Source: Clostridiales bacterium
Lineage (GTDB): Bacteria; Bacillota; Clostridia; Lachnospirales; CAG-274
DNA: 62,204 nucleotides
NCBI GenBank assembly: GCA_021200955.1
Contig: JAJQFU010000056.1
Span: 1 to 62,204 of the forward strand
Reading direction: 5' to 3'
Part shown: positions 42,534-51,188 of the stretch, piece after piece
How the letters are laid out: every line of letters begins with the position of its first letter
How positions within the stretch are numbered: position 1 is the stretch's first letter
Translations under genes and position numbers: made by a program
The notes under the pieces: model-generated
Seen by the model: only the letters and a program-made list of their open reading frames with translations
Databases searched by the model: none
Told to the model about the DNA's origin: nothing

Positions 42534-42746
42534 GTGATGCCTTTAACGCTTTGCCCCGAAGGGGAAGAAAATATCATCAAAAGAATAGGCGGAAAGGAAG
42601 AAATTCGCCGTCACCTTGAAAACTTAGGCTTTGTTCCCGGGGGAACCATTACCATAGTCAGCAGAGCCGCAGGCAACATTATAGTAAACATAAAGGAGTC
42701 GAGAATTGCGGTAAGCAGCGAAATGGCTTCTAAGATTATGGTTTAA
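42534..42746 (+). CDS. feoA: Ferrous iron transport protein FeoA (first copy)
   Basis: 70 residues, SH3-like FeoA domain: PLTLCPEGEENIIKRIGG, then HLENLGFVPGGTITIVSR and NIIVNIKESRIAVSSEMA, the usual FeoA core. FeoA is a small cytoplasmic partner of FeoB. GTG at 42534 is 7 nt after GGAGG, with an ATG directly behind it (42537); either could initiate. It is followed 49 bp later by a second feoA and then feoB. Confidence 0.92.
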   Translation: MMPLTLCPEGEENIIKRIGGKEEIRRHLENLGFVPGGTITIVSRAAGNIIVNIKESRIAVSSEMASKIMV

Positions 42747-42795
42747 AAAGGTTTAATAATAATCTTTATATCTTTATGCTTTTAAGGAGGAAAAA

Positions 42796-43017
42796 ATGAA
42801 AACTTTAAAGGATTCAAAGGTGGGCGAAACAGTCACGGTTGTTAAGCTCACAGGCGCAGGAGCAGTTAAGAGAAGAATTATGGATATGGGTATAACAAAG
42901 GGTGTTGAAATCTACATCCGTAAGGTAGCCCCCTTAGGCGACCCAATCGAGGTAACGGTCAGGGGCTATGAGCTTTCCATAAGAAAAGCCGATGCGGAGA
43001 TTATCGAAATTAAATAA
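42796..43017 (+). CDS. feoA: Ferrous iron transport protein FeoA (second copy)
   Basis: 73 residues, the same SH3-like fold but clearly diverged from the first copy: TLKDSKVGETVTVVKLTGAG, RRIMDMGITKGVEIYIRKVA and GDPIEVTVRGYELSIRKADA. Start supported by AAGGAGG 5 nt before ATG. Two FeoA proteins before one FeoB is frequent in Clostridia. It is separated by 57 bp from feoB. Confidence 0.93.
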   Translation: MKTLKDSKVGETVTVVKLTGAGAVKRRIMDMGITKGVEIYIRKVAPLGDPIEVTVRGYELSIRKADAEIIEIK

Positions 43018-43074
43018 AATTATTAAAAAATGCAAGCATTTTTAAGTCTATAACATTTATTAGGAGGAAAAAAT

Positions 43075-45579
43075 ATGAGTGTTAAAATTGCCTTAGCCGG
43101 CAATCCCAACAGCGGAAAAACAACATTGTTCAACGCTCTGACAGGCTCAAACCAGTTCGTAGGAAACTGGCCCGGCGTTACCGTTGAAAAGAAAGAGGGG
43201 AAGCTTAAATTCCAAAAGGACGTTGTAATAATGGACTTACCGGGAATTTACTCCCTTTCGCCCTACACCCTTGAAGAGGTTGTAGCCAGAAATTATCTTA
43301 TTAACGAAAAGCCCGACGCCGTTTTGAATATAGTTGACGGCTCGAACCTTGAAAGAAACCTTTATCTCACAACACAGCTTACAGAGCTTGGCATTCCCGT
43401 AGTTGTTGCCATAAATATGATGGACGTTGTGGAAAAGGCAGGAGACAAAATCGACACAGCCGGTCTTTCAAAGCTTTTGGGCTGTGCAGTAGTTGAAATT
43501 TCAGCCCTTAAGGGAACAGGCGTTAAAGATGCGGCTATGAAAGCCGTTGAAGCTGCCCAAAAAGGAAAGGCTGCTCCTCTTCACCCCTTCAGCAGTGAGA
43601 CGGAACACGCCATTGCCCACATTGAAGATCTCCTTAAAGGCAAAATCGACAAAAAGCAGGAAAGATGGTTTGCTATAAAAGCCTTTGAAGGCGACGAAAA
43701 GGTTATGGAACAGCTTAAGCTTGACAGTGTTACCCTTAAGGAAATCAAGGATGTTGTAAAGGGTATTGAGGACGAGTTTGAAGACGACAGCGAAAGCATT
43801 ATCACAAACGAAAGATACGTTTACATATCAAAAATACTTAAGGGCATATATAAAAAGCAAAGCAAGGGCAAGCTGACCGCTTCGGATAAAATCGACAAAA
43901 TCGTTACAAACAGAATACTCGCTCTGCCTATATTTGCGGTAATTATGTTTATAGTTTACTACATTTCCGTTACCACAGTGGGTACAATCGCCACAGACTG
44001 GGCTAATGACGGCGTTTTCGGCGACGGCTGGCACCTTTTCGGCATAGGCACAGGTGAATATGAAGAAGCCGCTGAGCCTTATGCAGACGCAGCCACAATA
44101 GTAAACGGCTTTGCGGAATATTTTGAAGCAGAGGACGTTTTGGAAGCTCTCGACAGCGAAAGCGAGGAGTATGACCCCGAAACAGCTGTTTCCGTTATAA
44201 ATGAATTTGCAGCTGAGGTTCCCGAGGATGCAGAAGCTGTTTTCCTTGTAAGCGATGAAGAAACCCTTGCTGACGAAGAGGTTACCGCAAGTGCGGAAGA
44301 GCTTAGCGAAGCTGTTGCGGTTTTGACAGAATACGGCTGTGAAGAGCCTGACCCGGCTGACTACGGCGTATGGATTCCCGGTGTTCCCGTATTTATAGAA
44401 AGTGCCCTCAGTGCACTTGGCTGTGCAGACTGGCTTTCGGGTCTTATTCTCGACGGTATCGTAGCCGGTGTAGGTGCGGTTTTGGGCTTTGTTCCCCAGA
44501 TGTTAATTCTGTTTATATTCCTTGCTTTCCTTGAAGCCTGCGGATATATGGCAAGAGTTGCCTTCATTATGGACAGAATTTTCAGAAAGTTCGGTCTTTC
44601 CGGAAAGTCCTTCATTCCTATGCTTATAGGCTCGGGCTGCGGTATTCCAGGAATTATGGCTTCAAGAACAATCGAGTCTGACAGAGACAGAAAAATGACA
44701 ATTATGACAACTACTTTTATTCCCTGCGGAGCAAAGCTTCCCTTCATAGCTATGATCGCCGGCGCTATTTTCGGCGGCGCCGCATGGGTTGCGCCTTCGG
44801 CTTATTTCTTAGGCGTTGCGGCAATTATAGTTTCCGGTATTATGCTTAAAAAGACAAAGCTTTTCGTAGGCGACCCTGCTCCCTTCGTTATGGAGCTGCC
44901 CGCTTATCACCTTCCCACTGTGGGAACAGTTCTCCGTTCAATGTGGGAAAGAGGCTGGAGCTTCATTAAAAAGGCAGGAACTATCATACTTCTTTCAACA
45001 ATTGTTGTTTGGTTTGCTACATACTTCGGCTTTGTTGACGGTACTTTCGGAATGCTTACGGAAGAACAGATTGACTGCTCGATTCTTGCAGCTATAGGCA
45101 GAGCAATCGGCTGGATATTCACTCCCCAGGGCTGGGGCAACTGGCAGGCTGCCGTAGCTTCTATTACGGGACTTATTGCAAAAGAGAACATTGTCGGCAC
45201 TTTGGGCATACTCTATTCAGCAGGAGAGGGAACGGTTTATCAGAATATGTTCGGCGCATTTAATGCGGCCGGCTTCGGCGCAATCGCCGGATATTCCTTC
45301 CTTGTTTTCAATCTTCTCTGTGCTCCCTGTTTTGCGGCTATGGGTGCAATCAGACGTGAAATGAACAACGGAAAGTGGTTCGCTGTTGCAATCGGCTATC
45401 AGTGCGGCTTTGCTTATGTGATTTCACTTATAGTTTATCAGCTTGGCAAGCTCTTTGCAGGCGGCGGCTTCGGCTTAGGCACAATCGTTGCCGTAATTCT
45501 TTTAGTAGGTCTTATCTATCTTATTGTAAGACCTCAGAAAAGCACTTCTGAAGCTTCCGGCAAGGCGGTAAGAGCCTGA
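43075..45579 (+). CDS. feoB: Ferrous iron transporter FeoB
   Basis: 834 residues. N-terminal GTPase: G1 GNPNSGKTTLF, G2 VGNWPGVTVEKKEG, G3 DLPGIYS, G4 NMMD; a helical GDI-like domain (to about 270); then the membrane core with two Gate motifs (GCGIPGIMASR and the repeated APCFAAMGAIRRE region). The first extracytoplasmic loop carries an acidic insertion of ~105 residues (about 325-430, rich in Glu/Ala/Asp), which makes the protein longer than typical FeoB. It takes up Fe2+ under anaerobic conditions. Preceded by AGGAGG; the small Cys-rich partner gene follows 27 bp on. Confidence 0.96.
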   Translation: MSVKIALAGNPNSGKTTLFNALTGSNQFVGNWPGVTVEKKEGKLKFQKDVVIMDLPGIYSLSPYTLEEVVARNYLINEKPDAVLNIVDGSNLERNLYLTTQLTELGIPVVVAINMMDVVEKAGDKIDTAGLSKLLGCAVVEISALKGTGVKDAAMKAVEAAQKGKAAPLHPFSSETEHAIAHIEDLLKGKIDKKQERWFAIKAFEGDEKVMEQLKLDSVTLKEIKDVVKGIEDEFEDDSESIITNERYVYISKILKGIYKKQSKGKLTASDKIDKIVTNRILALPIFAVIMFIVYYISVTTVGTIATDWANDGVFGDGWHLFGIGTGEYEEAAEPYADAATIVNGFAEYFEAEDVLEALDSESEEYDPETAVSVINEFAAEVPEDAEAVFLVSDEETLADEEVTASAEELSEAVAVLTEYGCEEPDPADYGVWIPGVPVFIESALSALGCADWLSGLILDGIVAGVGAVLGFVPQMLILFIFLAFLEACGYMARVAFIMDRIFRKFGLSGKSFIPMLIGSGCGIPGIMASRTIESDRDRKMTIMTTTFIPCGAKLPFIAMIAGAIFGGAAWVAPSAYFLGVAAIIVSGIMLKKTKLFVGDPAPFVMELPAYHLPTVGTVLRSMWERGWSFIKKAGTIILLSTIVVWFATYFGFVDGTFGMLTEEQIDCSILAAIGRAIGWIFTPQGWGNWQAAVASITGLIAKENIVGTLGILYSAGEGTVYQNMFGAFNAAGFGAIAGYSFLVFNLLCAPCFAAMGAIRREMNNGKWFAVAIGYQCGFAYVISLIVYQLGKLFAGGGFGLGTIVAVILLVGLIYLIVRPQKSTSEASGKAVRA

Positions 45580-45606
45580 AAACCTCCTTAAAAAGGACGT
45601 GATTAT

Positions 45607-45768
45607 ATGAATTTTGCTACATTTGTTGTTGGGGCTGTGCTGGTTTTAATAGTGTTTCTTATAATCAGAAGCCTTGTTAAAAAAGGCGGAAACACCTGCG
45701 GCTGTGACCGTGCTCACTGTCATAACGCCTGTCATAAGCCCGCACCCAATAATGAGCAGAAAGAATAA
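45607..45768 (+). CDS. FeoB-associated Cys-rich membrane protein
   Basis: 53 residues, too short for routine gene calling. One membrane helix (about 4-22, ATFVVGAVLVLIVFLIIRSL), then a short cytoplasmic tail with four Cys and two His (NTCGCDRAHCHNACHK), fitting the small FeoB-associated Cys-rich proteins found behind feoB in Firmicutes. The tail may sense or pass on iron or bind a cluster. It has a weak AAGGACG ribosome site and ends the operon before a strong terminator. Confidence 0.85.
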   Translation: MNFATFVVGAVLVLIVFLIIRSLVKKGGNTCGCDRAHCHNACHKPAPNNEQKE

Positions 45769-45816
45769 AGAAATATTATTACTTTAGGCAATAATTTCCT
45801 CTTTATAATATACAAA

Positions 45817-45864
45817 AAAGAAGCTGTTGAAAAGTTGATCTTTCCTTTTCACAGCTTCTTTTAT
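45817..45864 (+). terminator. Terminator of the feo operon
   Basis: AAGAAGCTGT...ACAGCTTCTT, long stem with an internal TGAAAAG/CTTTTCA-like continuation, then TTATTTTAAT. Strong. Confidence 0.85.
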
Positions 45865-45866
45865 TT

Positions 45867-45915
45867 TAATCTCTCAGTAATACCTTCCCAGCAATTTTAT
45901 TACATTCCCAAAACC
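45867..45915 (-). repeat. Direct repeat, copy 1, overlapping the Rpn gene 3' end
   Basis: TAATCTCTCAGTAATACCTTCC (here given only in part) through TTATTACATTCCCAAAACC. It includes the last codons and stop of the Rpn gene. The second copy is 46887-46940 at the other side of the gene, ~43 of 49 positions alike, with a 5 bp insertion. Confidence 0.75.
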
Positions 45916-46871
45916 ATTTTCTTAATCAAGCTATACTTATCTTCAGGAGCTTTTAAAATATTAAAGGCACTGTCAAAGGTATACTGACCTGTTTCCATTA
46001 ATGCTTTTATGTTGTTTGTAAGGTTCTCTATTATTCCTTCAGCTCTGCCTTCTGCTCTGCCCTTCATTTCTCCTCTTTCTTCTCCCCGTTTTTCAATACC
46101 ATAGCTTACATTACACATAGTCGTCACCCCTTCTTCAATATTTTTTGTTATTTTGATATTAAAGTCGTTTTCCATTATGTCAAGTCTTTCCTGTGCGGAA
46201 AGATCCGATGCAGTTATAACATCAATAAGCTTTAAACAGCTTTTATAGTTTTCGGAATCCCGCTTACCGAGACAAACCATAACAATATCCAAAAGGTCAT
46301 AATCTTTAAAATTATATTTTGCTTTGCCTATAATATTCTGCTCCTTCAGTGAAAATCTTGTTATTGTGTTCTGTTTGTTCTTGGGTGCGTCCCAACAGAT
46401 CCAAATGCTAACGACCTTTTTAATATTCCCGTATTCGGAGTTGGTAAACTCCTTATTATACTGATCGGAAATCAATCTTGAACAGTAGTAAACGGCACGT
46501 TTTAACAGCGGATATTTAGTATTAAACTTATTCTGTGCTTCAATGTTTATTATAAGCTTTACCGTTCCCGAAAGTGAGGGCACATAGGCATAGAAAAGAA
46601 TGTCATATCTAACTACAGTGTCGTCCCTGTCCATACCTGTTATAACTTCCTTATCATTTATGTGAACAGCTTCAACAGATACCTCCGGCTCTCCTTCGAT
46701 ATACTTTTCGGCAATATCATACTGGTCATAATCCTTAAACTCTTCCAAACAGTCCTTTAAGATATTGGCTAAAAATATTTTTATAGAAAGTGTCTTTTTT
46801 AACTGCTCGTCATATTTTTTATTTAATTCGTTAGTATAAGCGTTTTTAGCCGCCTCGGTCAGTGTTTCCAT
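45900..46871 (-). CDS. Rpn/PD-(D/E)XK nuclease-family transposase-like protein
   Basis: 323 residues. The nuclease core reads VVRYDILFYAYVPS (Asp), then LIINIEAQNKF (the ExQ of the PD-(D/E)XK site) and YYCSRLISDQY downstream: the pattern of the Rpn (transposase_31-like) family. A charged stretch near the C-terminus (GEERGEMKGRAEGRAEGIIE) is typical. Rpn proteins promote RecA-independent recombination, and several act in phage defence. The gene is flanked by a ~50 bp direct repeat, one copy of which contains its own 3' end. No other defence gene is nearby. Confidence 0.85.
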   Translation of the reverse strand: METLTEAAKNAYTNELNKKYDEQLKKTLSIKIFLANILKDCLEEFKDYDQYDIAEKYIEGEPEVSVEAVHINDKEVITGMDRDDTVVRYDILFYAYVPSLSGTVKLIINIEAQNKFNTKYPLLKRAVYYCSRLISDQYNKEFTNSEYGNIKKVVSIWICWDAPKNKQNTITRFSLKEQNIIGKAKYNFKDYDLLDIVMVCLGKRDSENYKSCLKLIDVITASDLSAQERLDIMENDFNIKITKNIEEGVTTMCNVSYGIEKRGEERGEMKGRAEGRAEGIIENLTNNIKALMETGQYTFDSAFNILKAPEDKYSLIKKMVLGM

Positions 46872-46886
46872 AATTGTTTGCCCTTA

Positions 46887-46940
46887 TAATCTCTCTGTAA
46901 TACCTTCCTTACAATTATATTTTATTACATTCACAAAACC
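46887..46940 (-). repeat. Direct repeat, copy 2, upstream of the Rpn gene
   Basis: 54 bp resembling the Rpn 3' end and its downstream flank (copy 1 at 45867-45915), probably the remains of the 3' end of a lost neighbouring Rpn copy. In the frame corresponding to VLGM-stop it is interrupted. Confidence 0.7.
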
Positions 46941-46958
46941 CTGTCAAGAGAAACAAAT

Positions 46959-46991
46959 TAAAAAAGGACTGCCGAAAACCGACAGCCCTTT
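46959..46991 (-). terminator. Terminator of fba
   Basis: On the minus strand AAAGGGCTGTCG, TTTT-containing loop, CGGCAGTCCTTT then TTTAAT. The two non-Watson-Crick positions are G-U only on this strand, which fixes the direction. Confidence 0.85.
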
Positions 46992-47011
46992 AAAGGTTTA
47001 AGCTCTATTAA

Positions 47012-47959
47012 TTATTTCATAGAATCGGCTGAACCCAAAACGTCGCTGATCTTATTAACAACAAGCTCTTCGATCATATCTCTTGCAAGTCCGCAGTATC
47101 CTCTGGGGTCGAACTGTTCGGGGTTCTCTGAGAAGAACTTTCTGATAGCAGCTGTCATAGCAAGACGGATGTCAGTATCCATATTGATCTTACATACAGC
47201 CATAGAAGCAGCCTTTCTGAGCATATCGGCAGGGATGCCTGCAGCGCCCTTAAGGTTTCCGCCGTACTTGTTGCAAAGCTCGATAACAGCGGGGTCAACT
47301 GAAGATGCACCGTGAAGAACGATAGGATAGTTCTTGTAGCCTGCAGCTTCAAGGTTAGCTGTAATCTGTTCAAGTCTGTCAAAAGCTAACTTAGGCTCGC
47401 CCTTAAACTTATAAGCGCCGTGGCTTGTACCGATAGCGATAGCAAGTGAGTCAACGCCTGTCTGCTTAACGAAATCAAGAGCTTCGTCGGGGTCTGTATA
47501 GATAGCGTCCTTTGAGTCAACCTTAACGTCGTCCTCAACGCCTGCAAGCTTACCTAACTCAGCCTCTACAACAACACCGTGAGCGTGAGCATATTCAACA
47601 ACTTCCTTAGTCTTTGCTACGTTTTCGTCATAGTCAAAGTGGCTGCCGTCGAACATAACTGATGTAAAGCCTGCTTCAACACATTCCTTAACAGTGTCAA
47701 GATCGGGGCCGTGGTCTAAGTGAAGAGCGATGTCGATGCCTGTTTCTGCAACAGCTGCGTCAACCATACCCTTAAGATACTTAGGTGTAGCATACTTAAG
47801 AGCGCTCTTTGAACACTGAAGAATACAAGCGGAGTTCATCTTAGCAGCGCCTCTTGTAACGCCCTGAATAATTTCCATATTGTTGATGTTGAAAGCACCG
47901 ATAGCATATTTGCCTTCAAAAGCCTTTTTAAACATTTCGGTAGTAGTAACTAATGCCAT
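47012..47959 (-). CDS. fba: Class II fructose-bisphosphate aldolase
   Basis: 315 residues; splits fructose-1,6-bisphosphate in glycolysis. Zinc ligands are seen in DIALHLDHGPD, in LAIAIGTSHGAYKF and in IVLHGASSVD. AEVVEYAHAHGVVVEAELG is the active-site loop. AGGAGG lies upstream of the ATG. It has its own promoter and terminator. The RGAAKMNSACILQCSKSAL N-terminal region and length fit class IIB. Confidence 0.96.
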   Translation of the reverse strand: MALVTTTEMFKKAFEGKYAIGAFNINNMEIIQGVTRGAAKMNSACILQCSKSALKYATPKYLKGMVDAAVAETGIDIALHLDHGPDLDTVKECVEAGFTSVMFDGSHFDYDENVAKTKEVVEYAHAHGVVVEAELGKLAGVEDDVKVDSKDAIYTDPDEALDFVKQTGVDSLAIAIGTSHGAYKFKGEPKLAFDRLEQITANLEAAGYKNYPIVLHGASSVDPAVIELCNKYGGNLKGAAGIPADMLRKAASMAVCKINMDTDIRLAMTAAIRKFFSENPEQFDPRGYCGLARDMIEELVVNKISDVLGSADSMK

Positions 47960-47996
47960 TTTTAATACCTCCTGTGGTAGAATTTTCTATACTGTT

Positions 47997-48025
47997 ATTA
48001 TACTCCAAATTTGAAGCCTTTGCAA
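47997..48025 (-). promoter_or_regulatory. Promoter of fba
   Basis: Minus strand TTGCAA (48020-48025), 17 bp, TATAAT (47997-48002), leader ~35 nt. Confidence 0.75.
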
Positions 48026-48100
48026 CAGTTATTTATCAATCGCCGATAAATTATTTTTTACAAAGTCTGCGATAAAATTATAATGGTTTTTACAATTATA

Positions 48101-49597
48101 TTATGACAAAGCCTTTTTAATAAGCTTAAAGTTATTCTTGTTTGCCTTATAAATTTCTCTGAAAACAGGGTAGAGCTTTTCATAAACCGCCGCATTTTCG
48201 GAAGGTGTAATTTCCCTTACGACCTTAACCTTTCCGCCCTTGGCGCTTTCAAAGTCAGCTGCAATTCCCGAGCCTACAAGAGCTATAAGCGCAGCTCCGT
48301 AGGAAGGTCCTTCCGACACATTCAAAACCTTTAAGGGTCTGTTTATAATATCAGAGCAAATCTGTCCCCAAAGAACGCTCTTTGCTCCGCCGCCGGTTAT
48401 GAAAATTTCATCAAGGGCAGTGAACTTTTGAACCTCTTCGTAAAGATCTCTTACGGCATAGCCTACACCCTCCATAACGGAACGTATAATATTGCCCTTT
48501 TCACAGCCGCCCATAATTCCGAAAAAAACACCTCTTGCATCGGGATCGTTGTGAGGAGATCTTTCGCCGAACAAATAGGGAAGGAACACAAGTCCGCCGC
48601 TGCCTGCCGGTGCTTTTTCCGCAAGCACATTCAAGTCGTCAAAAGAAAGGTTCTCGAAAAAAGTTCTCCTTGTCCAGTTAAGAGCTTCTCCGGCACAAAG
48701 CATACAGCCCATAGCGTAGCGGCTGTCGGGTGCTGAATAGTTAAACAGGTGAACGCCCCCTGTTACCTCGGAGTTAATTTCGCCTACATAGCCTATAACG
48801 GTGCCGCTTGTGCCTATGCTTATAACCCCCTGACCCTCTTTAATAACGCCGTTTCCTATAGCGGCGCAGCTGTTGTCGGCTCCTCCGGCTACAACCTTAC
48901 AGCCCTCTGCAAGACCTATTTCACTGCAAAGCTCAGGCTTAACCGTTCCCACAACCCCTGTTGAAGGAATAACCTCAGGCAAAATTTCGGGGCTTACTCC
49001 GACCTTTTCGCAAAGCTCATAAGACCATTCGCATTTTTTTACGTCGAAAAGAAGAGTTCCTGCGGCGTCCGAAACGTCTGTTTTAACCTCGCCGCAAAGC
49101 ATAAAGTTAATATAGTCCTTAGGCATAACGACCTTGTTTACCTTGGCGTAGTTTTCGGGCTCGTTTTCCTTAAGCCACAAAATTTTAGGCAGTGTAAAGC
49201 CCTCCAAAGCCAAATTGCAGGTCATATCAAGAAGCTTTTCCCTTCCCCCCGCAAGGTCGTAAATTTCTTTAACCTGAGGTGTTGTTCTGGTATCATTCCA
49301 CAAAAGAGCCGGTCTTATAACCTCATTGTTTTCATCGAAAAATACGGACGAGTGCATCTGACCGGACGTAGCAACTGCCTCAATCTTCCCCTTAGCTTCG
49401 GGGTGCTTTTCCAAAAGAGCCTTAAGGCATTTAAGAGTATTATCCCACCAAACAACAGGCTTCTGTTCAACCCTTCCCCCCGAGAGAAAATCGGGAGTAT
49501 AGCTGACGCTTGCGGAGTCGATAATTCCGCCCTCGCCGTCAACCAAAAGGGTTTTAACGCCGCTTGTTCCCAAATCTATTCCTACAACATATTTCAT
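48101..49597 (-). CDS. xylB: Xylulokinase
   Basis: 498 residues, FGGY carbohydrate kinase. Phosphate-1 motif VVGIDLGTSGVKTLL (about 4-18), substrate site ATSGQMHSSVFFD (the MH of xylulokinases), WNDTRT, GGADNSCAAIGNG, and the C-terminal ITGGGAKSVLWGQI adenine motif. It phosphorylates D-xylulose into the pentose phosphate pathway. It lies 20 bp downstream of the frameshifted membrane-protein gene; no xylose isomerase or transporter is nearby. GGAGG 9 nt before ATG. Confidence 0.93.
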   Translation of the reverse strand: MKYVVGIDLGTSGVKTLLVDGEGGIIDSASVSYTPDFLSGGRVEQKPVVWWDNTLKCLKALLEKHPEAKGKIEAVATSGQMHSSVFFDENNEVIRPALLWNDTRTTPQVKEIYDLAGGREKLLDMTCNLALEGFTLPKILWLKENEPENYAKVNKVVMPKDYINFMLCGEVKTDVSDAAGTLLFDVKKCEWSYELCEKVGVSPEILPEVIPSTGVVGTVKPELCSEIGLAEGCKVVAGGADNSCAAIGNGVIKEGQGVISIGTSGTVIGYVGEINSEVTGGVHLFNYSAPDSRYAMGCMLCAGEALNWTRRTFFENLSFDDLNVLAEKAPAGSGGLVFLPYLFGERSPHNDPDARGVFFGIMGGCEKGNIIRSVMEGVGYAVRDLYEEVQKFTALDEIFITGGGAKSVLWGQICSDIINRPLKVLNVSEGPSYGAALIALVGSGIAADFESAKGGKVKVVREITPSENAAVYEKLYPVFREIYKANKNNFKLIKKALS

Positions 49598-49617
49598 AAA
49601 AAACCTCCGTAAATTCT

Positions 49618-50038
49618 TTATTCACCGACAGCTTGTCCCTCGTCGGCAGGGGTTAAATCCACAATAAGCCCCAGCTCCTGGGCAATAACGCTTTTAGGCG
49701 TAACCACGCAGACCATATTGTCATAGTTTCTGCCCACAAAGCAGCCTACAAAGCTTTTTTTTGTCGGAAAGGGTTATTTTAACAGCCATTCCTCTTTTAA
49801 AGGTTATTCCGTGATATTCAACAACATCTATGGGAAACAGCCTGCGGCATTTTTCCATAACGTTTTTCATCTGCGCCGCTCCGGTTAAAAGTATGCTGGC
49901 TTCCTCCGCAACCCGTTTCATAAACAGAAAGCTCATAACAAGCATAGTAAGAACAGCCGACACAACAGCCGCCAAAATTACGCCGCCGAAATCAACTACA
50001 AACCTTAAGCTGCCTATATAAAATTCATAACCTTCCAT
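49618..50038 (-). pseudogene. Small membrane protein with an apparent frameshift at an A8 run
   Basis: From ATG 50038 (GGAGG upstream) the frame reads MEGYEFYIGSLR, one membrane helix (about 15-40) and ends early at 49721. Skipping one base in the A8 run at 49755-49762 opens a continuous further frame to TAA at 49618-49620, giving ~139 residues, with DKKSFVGCFVGRNYD at the join and VTPKSVIAQELGLIVDLTP after. The full frame ends just before the xylB ribosome site, which suggests this is the real gene. Cause: assembly or sequencing error, true mutation, or transcriptional slippage. Function unknown. It is tightly coupled (4 bp) to the DUF815 gene. Confidence 0.7.
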
Positions 50039-50042
50039 AAAA

Positions 50043-51158
50043 TTATCCTCCGCACAGCTTGCTTTCAACAAAATGCCTTGCGGCGCGTCCGCTTCTTCCG
50101 CCGAAGCCCAGCTCATAGGCGTTTGCTTCCCTCAAAAATTCGTCTGTAGCTTCAATTCCCTTTTCAGCCGCAATGCCCTTAACAATTTCGGCATATTCCT
50201 TAGGCGTGGGGCGTAAGAACGAAAGCTTAAGCCCGAACCTGTCTGAAAGAGAAACCTTTTCGTTAAGCTGATCCTGAGTATGTATTTCGCCCTTTTGAGA
50301 CATATCCCCTCTGTCGTCCCACTTTTCCGCAATTAAGTGTCTGCGGTTTGACGTAGCGTAGAATATAACGTTTGAAGGCTTTGCTTCGGCGCTTCCCTCC
50401 AAAACGCTCTTTAAATATTTATAAGATGTTTCCTCCGCTTCAAAGGACAAGTCGTCTATAAACACAATAAACTTAAAGCCCCTTTCCGAAAGCTTGGGCA
50501 TAATCTCGGGCATATAGTGAAGCCTGTCTTTAGACACCTCTATAAGCCTGAGCCCGTCCTTCCAATACATATTAACAAGAGCTTTAACAGAAGAAGACTT
50601 TCCCGTACCTCTTGCCCCTGTTAAAAGAGCGTTGGCTGAGGGCTTTCCCTTCATAAAAGCAAGGGTGTTTTCCTTAAGGGTTTCAATCTGATATTTATAA
50701 CAGAAAAGGCTCTTAAGCTCAATTGGGTCAAAATGCCCCACAGGCACAACATTGCCCTTAATGTCAAGCTTAAACCCTCTGTAAAGAGCCAGCTCGCCGC
50801 AGCCCCTATTTTCGTAGAATTTACTGAGCTTTTCCGTCAGTTCCTCAGCGTCAGAAAAGCTGAGCTTATCAAAAATATCGCTTTCACAGGGCTTAAGAGG
50901 TTCATATTCATAAAAAACACTGTCTGTTTTAAATTTTTCGTACTCATCCAAAGTCTCTTTAATGTCACGGCTTGCAAGCTTAAAAAGACTTGACTCTTTT
51001 TTCATAAGCCCCTTTTCGCAGCTTAAAGAAAATATGTTTTCATCTCTTATAAGAGAAAAAATAACATATTTCAAAACAACATTGCCCCCGAAGCCGTATT
51101 TTTCCGCAAAAGCGGCAAAGTCGGCTTTCTCAAGATCTATTGATTTATAAACATACAT
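50043..51158 (-). CDS. DUF815-family P-loop ATPase
   Basis: 371 residues from ATG 51158 (GGAAGTG upstream); the ATG at 51173 extends it by five residues without a site. Walker A LLTGARGTGKSSSV (about 198-211), Walker B KFIVFIDDLSFE, sensor ATSNRRHL and an AAA+-like lid (SDRFGLKLSF). This is the DUF815 pattern of uncharacterised AAA+ ATPases. It lies 30 bp after ychF and before the frameshifted membrane protein; it could act on that protein. Role unknown. Confidence 0.85.
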   Translation of the reverse strand: MYVYKSIDLEKADFAAFAEKYGFGGNVVLKYVIFSLIRDENIFSLSCEKGLMKKESSLFKLASRDIKETLDEYEKFKTDSVFYEYEPLKPCESDIFDKLSFSDAEELTEKLSKFYENRGCGELALYRGFKLDIKGNVVPVGHFDPIELKSLFCYKYQIETLKENTLAFMKGKPSANALLTGARGTGKSSSVKALVNMYWKDGLRLIEVSKDRLHYMPEIMPKLSERGFKFIVFIDDLSFEAEETSYKYLKSVLEGSAEAKPSNVIFYATSNRRHLIAEKWDDRGDMSQKGEIHTQDQLNEKVSLSDRFGLKLSFLRPTPKEYAEIVKGIAAEKGIEATDEFLREANAYELGFGGRSGRAARHFVESKLCGG

Positions 51159-51188
51159 AATCAGCACTTCCAAACTATAATTTTTTAA

